The notes under the pieces were generated by a model, which searched no databases, was not told where the DNA came from, and was given only the letters and a program-made list of their open reading frames with translations. Both the position numbers and the translations under genes were made by a program. This document shows positions 44,058 to 52,474 of a stretch of DNA of 64,000 nucleotides, one piece after another (within the stretch, counting starts at the first letter, position 1; each line of letters starts with the position of its first letter). This DNA comes from Pararhizobium qamdonense (GTDB taxonomy: Bacteria > Pseudomonadota > Alphaproteobacteria > Rhizobiales > Rhizobiaceae), in NCBI RefSeq assembly GCF_029277445.1, contig NZ_CP119566.1:3288001-3352000 (forward strand). Direction: 5' to 3'.

Positions 44058-44288
44058 ATGACGATGATCGCTCTTCTCCTTGCGGGTACGCTTTTGACGG
44101 CACCTGAGGACAAGCCGGCCATCCCGAATTATTTCGATGGCAACGGGGCTTCCGGCCAACCGGTGATCTCAGAGTGTAATCTCACCAGCGATGACGTGAA
44201 TGGCCAATTCAAAACCTGCCGTTACGATTGCGGCAAGACGCTGACCATCGGCGCACATGTGGTCTGCCCTTTCATCTTGCAGCGGTAG
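44058..44288 (+). CDS. Small secreted cysteine-rich protein
   Basis: 76 residues. Starts MTMIALLLAGTLLTAP, a short signal-like hydrophobic stretch; the rest has four cysteines (SECNLT, KTCRYDCGK, HVVCPF) that could form two disulfides. AAAGGAGG is seven bases before the ATG at 44058. No family recognised. Ten bases before the next small gene. Confidence 0.72.
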   Translation: MTMIALLLAGTLLTAPEDKPAIPNYFDGNGASGQPVISECNLTSDDVNGQFKTCRYDCGKTLTIGAHVVCPFILQR

Positions 44289-44298
44289 GAGATCAGCG

Positions 44299-44511
44299 AT
44301 GACGGCTTTCGATTGGCATGCCGATGCAATCAGCCGCGATACGCCGGTGACACCGGCCTATCGCAACACGCAAAATGTCCGCCGTTTTCTGACTGCAGAA
44401 TGCGGCGCGGGATTTGTGTTCGACCGCGCCTTCATGGCCTTTATCAAGGACGGCACGGAAAAGACGATGGGCGACGTCGCCGACGAATGGACACGCCGTC
44501 ACGCCGGGTGA
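44299..44511 (+). CDS. DUF6434-like small protein
   Basis: 70 residues, MTAFDWHADAISRDTPVTPA then NTQNVRRFLTAECG and DGTEKTMGDVADEW. I recall this FDWH...NTQNVRRF...TMGDVADEW pattern as DUF6434, sometimes linked to SAP-like folds. Function unknown. GGAG precedes the ATG at 44299. Confidence 0.7.
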   Translation: MTAFDWHADAISRDTPVTPAYRNTQNVRRFLTAECGAGFVFDRAFMAFIKDGTEKTMGDVADEWTRRHAG

Positions 44512-44521
44512 CGCGTCTTAC

Positions 44522-45430
44522 CTAGCCGATGACCACGTCCAGCCCGATATCCAGCGTCGGGGCGGCCATGGTGATCTTCGAGGTCGAGATGTAATCGACG
44601 CCGGTTTCGGCAATGGCGCGGATGGTCTGGATATTGACATTGCCGGAGGCCTCCAGCCTGGTCCGGCGCGGATCGGCGGCATAGGCCTCGGCTGAGAGCT
44701 GCCAATGGGCGGCATTGAGGGCAACGGCCTGGCTGAGCAGGTCCGGCCCCACATTGTCGAGCAGGATGACATCGGGACTGGCCGTCAGGGCCTGGCGCAT
44801 CTGGTCGAGCCCATCGACCTCGACCTCGATCTTGACCAAATGGCCGCAATAGGCGCGCGCGGCATGGACGGCGGAGGCGACGCCGCCGCAGACGGCGATA
44901 TGATTGTCCTTGATCAGGATCGCGTCATCCAGGCCATACCGATGGTTGGAGCCGCCGCCCAGACGGACCGCATATTTCTCCAATGCCCTGAGCCCTGGAA
45001 GGGTTTTCCGCGTGCAGCAGACTTTGGCACGGGTATGGGCGATTTCGTCTGCGAATTTCGCGGTATAGGTGGCGACGCCGCAGAGATGCATGAGGAAATT
45101 CAGCGCCACACGCTCGGCCGACAGGAGGCCACGGGCCTTTCCGGAGATGCGTGCCAGCGCCGTGCCGGGCCCGATCCGGTCGCCGTCCGTCACGAAGGCC
45201 TCGAAGCCGATCGCCGGATCGATCAGGCGAAAGGCAGATCGGGCAAGCTCCATGCCGGCGACCACGCCATCTTCACGGGCGTTCATTGCGGCAGTTGCGG
45301 TCCTGTCCGGCGCGATCGTCGCATAGGTGGTGATATCACCGGCGCGGCCGAGATCTTCCAGAAGCGCAGCGCGGACCTGGTCCTCGATCATCAGGGCGGG
45401 CAGTTCGGGGCGAAGGGCGGTTGGGGTCAT
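44522..45430 (-). CDS. nadC: Nicotinate-nucleotide diphosphorylase (carboxylating)
   Basis: Quinolinate plus PRPP to nicotinate mononucleotide, last step of de novo NAD synthesis before NadD. 302 residues; the CTRKTLPGLRALEKYAV and GGGSNHRYGLDDAILIKDNH segments carry substrate ligands. About 14 extra residues (HWQLSAEAYAADPR) lie before the LEASGNV strand. Separated from nadB by a repeat element, and third of nadA-nadB-nadC. Confidence 0.96.
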   Translation of the reverse strand: MTPTALRPELPALMIEDQVRAALLEDLGRAGDITTYATIAPDRTATAAMNAREDGVVAGMELARSAFRLIDPAIGFEAFVTDGDRIGPGTALARISGKARGLLSAERVALNFLMHLCGVATYTAKFADEIAHTRAKVCCTRKTLPGLRALEKYAVRLGGGSNHRYGLDDAILIKDNHIAVCGGVASAVHAARAYCGHLVKIEVEVDGLDQMRQALTASPDVILLDNVGPDLLSQAVALNAAHWQLSAEAYAADPRRTRLEASGNVNIQTIRAIAETGVDYISTSKITMAAPTLDIGLDVVIG

Positions 45431-45466
45431 GGCTCAATATTTCCGGTTTCGAACTGGGCGGCGTTC

Positions 45467-45591
45467 CTCTTCTCCTAAGTGGGGAGAAGTGCCGAGCGGA
45501 TGCGAGGCGATGAGGGGCGGCACGGCACATTTCGCGTGTTTGGCCCCCTCATCCGCCCTTCGGGCACCTTCTCCCCGATGGGGAGAAGGGG
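45467..45591. repeat. Intergenic mosaic repeat, copy C (RIME-like)
   Basis: Hairpin CTTCTCC/GGGAGAAG (45469-45489) and hairpin CCTTCTCCCC/GGGGAGAAGG (45567-45589), with GATGAGGGGC pairing with GCCCCCTCATC in the middle. The right half is the inverted counterpart of the repeat at 29417-29535. Lies in the nadB-nadC gap. Confidence 0.75.
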
Positions 45592-45595
45592 AATT

Positions 45596-47194
45596 CTACG
45601 TGCTTTCCATTTCTGTCACCTCCGCCACAACGCGGTCCGCGTCTGCGAGGGTCAGGAAGGTCCGGTGCTTCCATTCCGGGCGCGCGTCGGGGCAATCGGA
45701 GCGGTAGTGACCGCCCCGGCTTTCGGTGCGCAGGTAAGCGCCGGTGGCGATCAGCTTGGCTGTCGTGACGATATTGCTGAAGCGCAGCCGGGTGTTCTGG
45801 CGTTCCAGATTGGCAATCGCCCGGATGGCCTTGACCAGCGTCTCGCGGCTGCGGATCACGCCGACATGATCGCTCATGACATGGCGCAGCGCCGTCAGCG
45901 GCGGGCTGTCTTCCAGCGTAACCGGATCGTCGTTTTCACCGGCATTGTCGCCCCAGCCGGTGATCTTCGGCTCCGGCAGCATGCCCTTGATGTTTTCGGC
46001 AATGCGGGCGGCAAAGACCACCGCCTCAAGCAGAGAATTGGAGGCGAGCCGGTTGGCCCCGTGGACGCCGGTGGAGGTCACCTCGCCTGCGGCCCAGAGG
46101 CCATCGATCGAGGTTCGGCCTTCCGCATCGGTGAGCACGCCGCCCATATGGTAATGCACTGCCGGAACCACCGGGATCGGCTGCGTGACGGGATCGATGC
46201 CGGCCGACATGCAGGAGGCGTAGACGGTCGGGAATGCCTGCGGAAAATGGGCGCCGACCGCCTTGGTGCAATCGAGAAATGCGCCGCGCCCGGCCTGAAC
46301 TTCGGCAAAGACGCCGCGCGAAACGATGTCGCGCGGTGCCAGCTCGCCGTCCGGATGGATATCCAGCATGAAGCGCTTGCCTGCCGCGTTGATGAGGTGC
46401 GCTCCGTCGCCGCGCAACGCTTCGGTTGCCAAAGGTGCGGGATCGCGGCCGATATTGATCGCCGTCGGATGGAACTGGATGAATTCCGGATCGGCGATGA
46501 TGGCACCGGCGCGCGCGGCCATGCCGACGCCTTGGCCGCAGGCCTCGGTCGGATTGGTGGTGACGGAAAACAGATGGCCGACGCCGCCCGAGCAGAGCAC
46601 GACGGCGCGGGCCGGAAACGACACGCGCTTCTTCGACTGGCCCGCATCGGGGCGGGCGATGACGCCTGAAATGAACCGGCCCTGGCGCACCAGTTCCTCG
46701 ACGACATAGCCTTCCAGCACGCGGATCGAGGGCGTGTTGCGCACGGCCGCGATCAGGGCTTCCATGATCGCCTTGCCGGCCATGTCGCCCTTGACGCGGA
46801 CGATGCGGCGCTCGGAATGGGCGGCCTCGCGCGACAGGAGAAGCTGACCCTCAAGGTCGCGATCGAATGGCACGCCATAGCCGAGCAGGTCATGGATACG
46901 GGCCGGGCCTTCGGCCACCATCATCCGCGTCATCTTTTCATCGACGATCCCCGCACCGGCAATCAGCGTATCGGCAACATGCTTGTCGACGGTATCGCCA
47001 AGCCCCATGGCAGCCGCAATGCCGCCTTGCGCCCAGGCCGACGAGGCACCATGGCCAATCGGCGCGGCCGCCAGCACGGTGACGGGACGCGGGCTGAGTT
47101 TCAGCGCGCAAAAGAGCCCGGCCAGGCCACCGCCGACGATAACGATATCGTCAATGCCGTTGAAGGACTGCGGGCGGAAATGATCAGTGAGCAT
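45596..47194 (-). CDS. nadB: L-aspartate oxidase
   Basis: FAD enzyme oxidising aspartate to iminoaspartate for NadA. 532 residues: dinucleotide-binding [14 protein letters not shown] at the N-terminus, the [16 protein letters not shown] and [19 protein letters not shown] catalytic segments and a C-terminal helical domain. ATG at 47194 with a 136-base gap to an opposite-strand gene, so it cannot be read from nadA without crossing about 930 bases of antisense DNA. Confidence 0.96.
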   Translation of the reverse strand: MLTDHFRPQSFNGIDDIVIVGGGLAGLFCALKLSPRPVTVLAAAPIGHGASSAWAQGGIAAAMGLGDTVDKHVADTLIAGAGIVDEKMTRMMVAEGPARIHDLLGYGVPFDRDLEGQLLLSREAAHSERRIVRVKGDMAGKAIMEALIAAVRNTPSIRVLEGYVVEELVRQGRFISGVIARPDAGQSKKRVSFPARAVVLCSGGVGHLFSVTTNPTEACGQGVGMAARAGAIIADPEFIQFHPTAINIGRDPAPLATEALRGDGAHLINAAGKRFMLDIHPDGELAPRDIVSRGVFAEVQAGRGAFLDCTKAVGAHFPQAFPTVYASCMSAGIDPVTQPIPVVPAVHYHMGGVLTDAEGRTSIDGLWAAGEVTSTGVHGANRLASNSLLEAVVFAARIAENIKGMLPEPKITGWGDNAGENDDPVTLEDSPPLTALRHVMSDHVGVIRSRETLVKAIRAIANLERQNTRLRFSNIVTTAKLIATGAYLRTESRGGHYRSDCPDARPEWKHRTFLTLADADRVVAEVTEMEST

Positions 47195-47330
47195 GGGTGC
47201 TGTCTCCGCTCCTGCCAGACCTGTGAGGACGGCAGGGATCGCGCCTTCTGCGCGGCTTCAGGGGCGCTTGCAAATCATACAAGCAATGGTAGATTTTTTC
47301 CGTTACCAACAACACATGCGAAGGTTGAGC

Positions 47331-48146
47331 ATGCAGCCACCGGCCGACCCCGCGCTCAGCGGATACAGCGCCGTCTTTGCCTGGCTGGCGGGCGCGGAAG
47401 GAGATACGTTCCTTGCAGCCATCGTTGTCGCCCTGCTTTCGGGCTCGATCGGCGCGTTGGGTTATTTCGGCAAGGTGATTCTGACGGCAATCCTTGCGCG
47501 CCGCGAAGACAGGAAACTGTTCCGCAACGCCACGGCTCTTTTCAAGAACGACGTCGTCATCCGCGGCCATGACTTCAAGAACAGCCACAGCGACGATGCC
47601 TTCGACATCATGGTTCAGCAGATCATCGATGGCCCGGACGACTTTAAGTTTTCCGTTCCCTCTTCGGACGATTCCGAGAGCGAGGAGATGATGAAATTCA
47701 TCCACCGCATGCATCCGAACCAGGCACGGCTGATCCGCACATATATTCTCTACAGCAAGCTTCAGGGTTCCACGGCGGTGGTGCTGTCCTCCAGCCTCGC
47801 CGAATTTGACAAGCCGCGCAAGCTGCGCGCTCTGGCGAGCTACAGGGAAACGTCGCAGCTCGTCGATTATCTGGGAATAAAAGTGCTCAAGGATTTGAAC
47901 CGGGACTGGTGGGAGCCCCATCCAGACCACGTTTTCGATCATATTCTTGCAGAAATGACGGCCCTCGACACCAGCCGCAAAGCGTTCGTCGATATCAAAA
48001 TGAGGCTGTTGCAGCAGGCGCCCAAAAGCAGCCTGCCGGTTCAGAGCAACGGCGGTAGCGGACCCGACACGATAGACCTCCAGGACTTCATTAAAGCTGC
48101 TCATAAGATAGCAAACGCCTATCGTTCGTTCAACTCTTCAAATTGA
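47331..48146 (+). CDS. Unknown membrane-anchored protein inserted in the nad cluster
   Basis: 271 residues from the ATG at 47331 (AAGG seven bases before); the frame is open to 47187. One membrane helix ([21 protein letters not shown], about 27-47), then a cytoplasmic part with a charged region ([20 protein letters not shown]), a helical core ([20 protein letters not shown]) and a low-complexity tail. No family is recognised. It lies on the strand opposite to nadB and nadA, between them, and overlaps the nadA end by 17 bases. Codon and GC impression is poorer in GC than the nad genes, suggesting insertion. Confidence 0.65.
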   Translation: MQPPADPALSGYSAVFAWLAGAEGDTFLAAIVVALLSGSIGALGYFGKVILTAILARREDRKLFRNATALFKNDVVIRGHDFKNSHSDDAFDIMVQQIIDGPDDFKFSVPSSDDSESEEMMKFIHRMHPNQARLIRTYILYSKLQGSTAVVLSSSLAEFDKPRKLRALASYRETSQLVDYLGIKVLKDLNRDWWEPHPDHVFDHILAEMTALDTSRKAFVDIKMRLLQQAPKSSLPVQSNGGSGPDTIDLQDFIKAAHKIANAYRSFNSSN

Positions 48147-49209
48147 TCATGCGCTCGACAGCCAGCCTTGCGCGGCCGGCAATTGCCGGATCGACCAGGA
48201 CTTCCTCCGTCATGAACAGCAGGCTGTCGAGGATCTTCGGCAGCGTGATGCGCTTCATGTGCGGACAGAGATTGCAGGGCTTGATGAAATCGACGCCGGT
48301 AATCTCGGCCTGGATGTTGGAGGCCATCGAGCATTCGGTGACGAGCAGCACGCGTGGCGGGCGCTTGTCCTTGACATAATTGATCATGCCGGCCGTCGAT
48401 CCGGCGAAATCGCAGACGGCGATCACGTCCGGGTGACATTCCGGATGGCCGATGATCTCGATGGTGGGATCGGCTTCCTTGTAAGCGAGCAGTTCGGCCG
48501 CTGTGAAGCGCTCGTGCACTTCGCAATGGCCCTTCCAGGTGAGGATCTTCTTGTTGGTCTGCTTGGCGACGTTCATGGCCAGGTATTCGTCGGGGATGCA
48601 CAGGACCGTGTCGCTCTCCAGGCTTTCGACCACGGCGAGCACATTGGACGAGGTGCAGCAGATATCGGTCTCGGCCTTCACATCGGCCGAGGTGTTGACG
48701 TAGGTGACGACCGGCACGCCGGGATAGCGCTGCTTCAACAGGCGCACATCCGCGCCGGTGATCGATTCCGACAACGAGCATCCGGCCCTGCCATCCGGGA
48801 TCAGCACGGTCTTTTCAGGATTGAGCAGCTTGGAGGTCTCGGCCATGAAATGCACGCCGCACTGGATGATGATCTCGGCATCGACCTTGGTGGCGTCGCG
48901 GGCGAGCTGCAGGCTGTCGCCGACAATATCGGCAACGCAGTGGAAAATATCCGGCGTCTGATAGTTATGGGCGAGGATAACGGCGCCGCGCTCCTTCTTC
49001 AGCCGGTTGATGGCATGGACATAGGGCGCATAGACGGGCCATTCGAAGGCGGGCACGAACTGCTTGACGCGCTCGTAGAGATGGGCCGTCTCGCGGGCGA
49101 TCTCCGGCGTGAATGTCAGGTCCGGCCGCTCCAGGATGCCGAAACGTTCGGCGGCGGTTCTGACCGCACCCGACGCTTCAAGGCTCACCGTGCTCTGTGC
49201 AATGGTCAT
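48130..49209 (-). CDS. nadA: Quinolinate synthase A
   Basis: 4Fe-4S enzyme condensing iminoaspartate and dihydroxyacetone phosphate to quinolinate. 359 residues; cluster cysteines are candidates in [18 protein letters not shown] and PCNLCPHMK, with [10 protein letters not shown] as a substrate motif. GGAG precedes the ATG. First of the nad genes; its upstream region holds the NadQ-type palindrome and a hairpin. Confidence 0.96.
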   Translation of the reverse strand: MTIAQSTVSLEASGAVRTAAERFGILERPDLTFTPEIARETAHLYERVKQFVPAFEWPVYAPYVHAINRLKKERGAVILAHNYQTPDIFHCVADIVGDSLQLARDATKVDAEIIIQCGVHFMAETSKLLNPEKTVLIPDGRAGCSLSESITGADVRLLKQRYPGVPVVTYVNTSADVKAETDICCTSSNVLAVVESLESDTVLCIPDEYLAMNVAKQTNKKILTWKGHCEVHERFTAAELLAYKEADPTIEIIGHPECHPDVIAVCDFAGSTAGMINYVKDKRPPRVLLVTECSMASNIQAEITGVDFIKPCNLCPHMKRITLPKILDSLLFMTEEVLVDPAIAGRARLAVERMINLKS

Positions 49210-49223
49210 CGTCCTGCTCCTCT

Positions 49224-49242
49224 TGCCGCCCCTCCGGCGGCA
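49224..49242 (-). promoter_or_regulatory. Hairpin beside the nadA ribosome-binding site
   Basis: TGCCGCC/GGCGGCA stem of seven pairs with a five-base loop (49224-49242), directly upstream of the GGAG at about 49217-49220. Could be attenuating or merely structural; inferred. Confidence 0.4.
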
Positions 49243-49246
49243 GACC

Positions 49247-49271
49247 TATTTTGCTCAAAATGAGCATAATA
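49247..49271. promoter_or_regulatory. Candidate NadQ operator upstream of nadA
   Basis: Palindrome centred on 49259: core TGCTCA-AAA-TGAGCA, extended to TATTTTGCTCAA...TGAGCATAATA with one mismatched pair in 12. It lies 38-62 bases before nadA. NadQ sites recalled from Rhizobiales are palindromes of this kind. No second copy was found before nadB or nadQ. Confidence 0.65.
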
Positions 49272-49338
49272 GGATCAAAACAAAACCGGCATCGCCGGTG
49301 CATCAGATTTAAAAGGTTTTGTGACGGTTTTCAAGAAT

Positions 49339-49365
49339 GCCCTCCCGCTATTTCTGCGGGAGTGC
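49339..49365. terminator. Terminator after the MFS gene
   Basis: GCACTCCCGC and its complement around TATTTCT (stem within 49339-49365), 14 bases past the MFS stop on the minus strand, followed by a weak T-rich stretch. Confidence 0.6.
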
Positions 49366-49378
49366 ACAATTCGTGCGT

Positions 49379-50623
49379 TCAAGCGATGGCCGGGCGGGCG
49401 ACCGGCTTTTCCTGGATCGGCCAATGGACGATGGCGGCGAAAATGCCGAGCACCACGCCGAACCACCAGACCGGATCGTAGGAGCCGAAATGATCATAGA
49501 GATAGCCGCCCATCCAGACGCCGAGGAACGAGCCGACCTGGTGCGACAGAAACACGATGCCGCCGAGCAGGCCGAGATGGCGCGTGCCGAACATGATGGC
49601 GACGAGACCGTTGGTCGGCGGCACCGTCGATAGCCAGAGCAGCCCCATGACGGCGGCAAAGATGATGACCGATGCCGGCGACTGCGGCAAAAGCAGGAAG
49701 GCGGAGACGACGATCGAGCGGCCGATATAGATCCATGCCAGGAACTGGGGCTTGGAATAGCGCTGACCGATAAAACCGGCGGCCAGCGACCCGATGATAT
49801 TGAAGAAACCGATGAGCGCCAGCGCAATCACCGCATAGCGCGCATCGATGCCGATATCGCCGATATAGGCCGGGAAATGCGCGGTGATGAAGGCCACCTG
49901 ATAGCCGCAGACGAAGAAGCCGGTGATCAGCAGCAGGTAGCTCTTGTGACCCAGCGCTTCCTTCAGCGCCTCGCCGATCGACTGCTTGTACTGCGCTTCC
50001 TTCTGCGTGCCGGAGGATGAATTGCCGCGCAGCGGGATGGCAAACAGCGGCACGAGCAGCATCAGCGCGCTCATGTAGATCAGGCTGTCCGACCAGCCGA
50101 AGGCTGAAATCAGCCCCTGGCTCAAAGGCGCAAACAGGAACATGCCGGCAGACCCGGCGGCCGTGCAGATGCCGAAGGCCATGGAGCGTTGCTGCGGCGT
50201 GACGTTGCGGGCAAAGGCCGAGAGGAGAATGCCGAAGGAGCCGGAACCGACGCCCAGCCCGACCATGACGCCGCCGCCGATATGCAGCCAGATCGGCGCA
50301 TCGGCATAAGCCATGATGATCAGGCCTGCGGCATAGACGAGGCCGGAAAAGGCCAGCACCCGCCAGGAGCCGTATTTATCGGCAATCGCCCCGAAGAAGG
50401 GCTGGCTGACGCCCCAGGCGAGATTCTGGAAGGCCATGGCGAGACCGAATGTGGTGCGGTCCCAGCCGGTATCGGCAAGCATCGGCAGCTGGAAGAAACC
50501 CATGGCCGAACGCGGCCCGAATGTCAGAACAGCGATGAGGGAGCCGGCAATGATGATCAGCCAGGGCAGACCTGGATTGGCGGTGGGCGTCCGGGTTGTG
50601 GACGCGGTGGAAACGGCGGACAT
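49379..50623 (-). CDS. MFS transporter (oxalate/formate-antiporter or monocarboxylate-like)
   Basis: 414 residues with 12 membrane helices, preceded by a polar 18-residue N-terminus. FGPRSAMGFFQLPMLADTGW in helix 1 and the glycine-rich GGGVMVGLGVGSGSFGILL in helix 4 place it with MCT/OxlT-like permeases. Substrate uncertain. GGAG precedes the ATG. The 228-base upstream gap contains its promoter, not resolved. Confidence 0.86.
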   Translation of the reverse strand: MSAVSTASTTRTPTANPGLPWLIIIAGSLIAVLTFGPRSAMGFFQLPMLADTGWDRTTFGLAMAFQNLAWGVSQPFFGAIADKYGSWRVLAFSGLVYAAGLIIMAYADAPIWLHIGGGVMVGLGVGSGSFGILLSAFARNVTPQQRSMAFGICTAAGSAGMFLFAPLSQGLISAFGWSDSLIYMSALMLLVPLFAIPLRGNSSSGTQKEAQYKQSIGEALKEALGHKSYLLLITGFFVCGYQVAFITAHFPAYIGDIGIDARYAVIALALIGFFNIIGSLAAGFIGQRYSKPQFLAWIYIGRSIVVSAFLLLPQSPASVIIFAAVMGLLWLSTVPPTNGLVAIMFGTRHLGLLGGIVFLSHQVGSFLGVWMGGYLYDHFGSYDPVWWFGVVLGIFAAIVHWPIQEKPVARPAIA

Positions 50624-50851
50624 TCAGCGACTCCATAGGATGGGAGTTGCAATCTACGCCGCAGCACACCGTTAAAAAAGCGAAATAAAATGACCTTGCG
50701 ATCAGCCGGATTGATGGATGACCGGCAGGGCTCAGTGGCGCGTGAGGAAACGGGTGCGGCAGTGCTGTTGTCAGCGCATCGTCAACGTCGTGAAACGGCA
50801 GTGAATACCGGCAGACGAGACACGCGGTCGGACGCCACCTGGCGGATCGGA

Positions 50852-51697
50852 CTACGCCCTGATCTTCATCGGCCACCGGTCGCTGCGCTCCGTGACGATC
50901 CGCATTCCGTCGCCGAGATGGATGGTGCCCACGGTGCGTGGCACGGCATTCCAGCCGAACAGGACGCCAGGCACGCGGCGGTCGGCCGACATGCGCTTTT
51001 CAGCGAGCCCCTGGATCGGATTGCCGCCGATGCGCTCGCCGGTCACCTGGTCCTGCGTCGTCATGATGCAGCGGGCGCAGGGCTTGACGAGATCGAAGGT
51101 GATGCCGCCGATCTCGACGCTTTCCCAGACGTCTTCTTCCCAGGGCGCGTCATTGTCGATGAGGATATTGGTGCGGAAGCGGTCCATGCCGACCGGCTCC
51201 TGCCCCTTTGCGACCAGCGTGACATTGAGATCGGCGAGCGACGCGGTGGTGGTGATCAAGACCGGAAAGCCGTCGGCAAAGCCGACGGGTGCTGCCTCGC
51301 CTGCCCATTCCTCGCCCACCAGGCGTTTCGCCCGCTCGTCCATATGCACGAGCTTGACTGCGCGGCCGAACCAGCCGGACAGCGTTTCGTTGACGCTGTC
51401 TTCAGACACGGCGGCATTGACCTCGCTATCCCAGACGCGGACATCAAGCCGTCTTGCGGGATCAAATATGACGTTTGCCGTGCGCGTGCCCAGGGTCAGA
51501 TGCACGCCGCCGGTCATCGGCTTGGCCTCGACCTGCGCCAAAAGCTGCAATTCGCGTTGCGTGATAAATTTTCCATCGGGATCAACCAGCATGAAGCGCC
51601 GGTCTCCGGCCAGTCCGTCTTTTTGGACCGAAACCGAGGTCTGGGCGATGGCGCGGCCGCTTTTCAGCGGATGGATGTTGAGACCGGTCACCTTCAT
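50852..51697 (-). CDS. MOSC-domain protein (YcbX/mARC-like)
   Basis: 281 residues: N-terminal beta-barrel (GLNIHPLKSGRAI) and C-terminal MOSC domain with Mo-cofactor cysteine in KPCARCIMTT. Relatives reduce N-hydroxylated compounds with molybdenum cofactor. Could be a YcbX-type without fused ferredoxin, since no Fe-S motif is seen at the C-terminus. Isolated between the MFS and HD genes. Confidence 0.88.
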   Translation of the reverse strand: MKVTGLNIHPLKSGRAIAQTSVSVQKDGLAGDRRFMLVDPDGKFITQRELQLLAQVEAKPMTGGVHLTLGTRTANVIFDPARRLDVRVWDSEVNAAVSEDSVNETLSGWFGRAVKLVHMDERAKRLVGEEWAGEAAPVGFADGFPVLITTTASLADLNVTLVAKGQEPVGMDRFRTNILIDNDAPWEEDVWESVEIGGITFDLVKPCARCIMTTQDQVTGERIGGNPIQGLAEKRMSADRRVPGVLFGWNAVPRTVGTIHLGDGMRIVTERSDRWPMKIRA

Positions 51698-51778
51698 ATC
51701 GTCACTCCCAGGCGTTTATAGTGTGATTCAAGCGTATCGCAGATTGATTCCGGCAAGCCGGACAACGCATTGTTCCGG

Positions 51779-52435
51779 CTAGATTTCTTCGAGCATCATG
51801 GAAAGCACCGTGCGCAGTCTTTCCTGCCGCTGCCTTGCCAGCGCGCGGCCTGCTGCCGTCTGGAAACCGTCCGTCAGCTTGAACAGTTTGGTTTCGAAAT
51901 GGTCGATCGCAAAGGCCTTGTCGTCCAGAGGGCGGTTTTCCGCCAGCGGGTCCAGCGGATCATAGAGCCCGCTTCCCATCCGCCCGGCAATATAAAAGCA
52001 ACGGGCAGCGCCGATCATGCCGATCGCATCCAGCCGGTCGGCATCCTGCAGGATTTTCGCCTCCAGAGTTTCCGGCGGAATATTGGCGGAAAAGCTGTGG
52101 GTGATGATCGCATGCGCGACGGCTGAGATTTCCATGGTGCGCCAGCCCAGCGCATCCAGCACCTCGAAAGCCTTTTCCGCCGCCAGCCGCGACGCCCTCT
52201 CGCGATCCGGCGCATTCTTTTCCACCGCGACGCAATCATGCAGCAGGACGGCGGCCGCGATCAGCCGCAGGTCGCCGCCCTCGGAGCCATGGATGCGCAG
52301 TGCATTCTTCCAGACCCGGATGAGATGGGCGGCATCATGCGAGCCGTCATTGCCGGAGAAGGCATGAGGCAGCAACTGTTCCGCAAGGACCTGGTAAGGC
52401 GCGAAAGCGGCGGAAAGCAAGGCAGTTTGGCTCAT
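51779..52435 (-). CDS. HD-domain phosphohydrolase (YedJ-like)
   Basis: 218 residues. HD motifs: GSHDAAHLIRVWKNA (first His), AAAVLLHDCVAVEK (HD), AIITHSFSANIP and DADRLDAIGMIG (Asp). Substrate unknown. Starts 39 bases after the DUF2339 gene ends and could share its transcript. Confidence 0.87.
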   Translation of the reverse strand: MSQTALLSAAFAPYQVLAEQLLPHAFSGNDGSHDAAHLIRVWKNALRIHGSEGGDLRLIAAAVLLHDCVAVEKNAPDRERASRLAAEKAFEVLDALGWRTMEISAVAHAIITHSFSANIPPETLEAKILQDADRLDAIGMIGAARCFYIAGRMGSGLYDPLDPLAENRPLDDKAFAIDHFETKLFKLTDGFQTAAGRALARQRQERLRTVLSMMLEEI

Positions 52436-52474
52436 GTCAAATCCATGCAGAAAGACCCGTTTCCCTTGATGGCG

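Noticed and set aside
45479..46669. Plus-strand frame of 396 codons
   Set aside because: Mostly antisense to nadB and starts inside an intergenic repeat.
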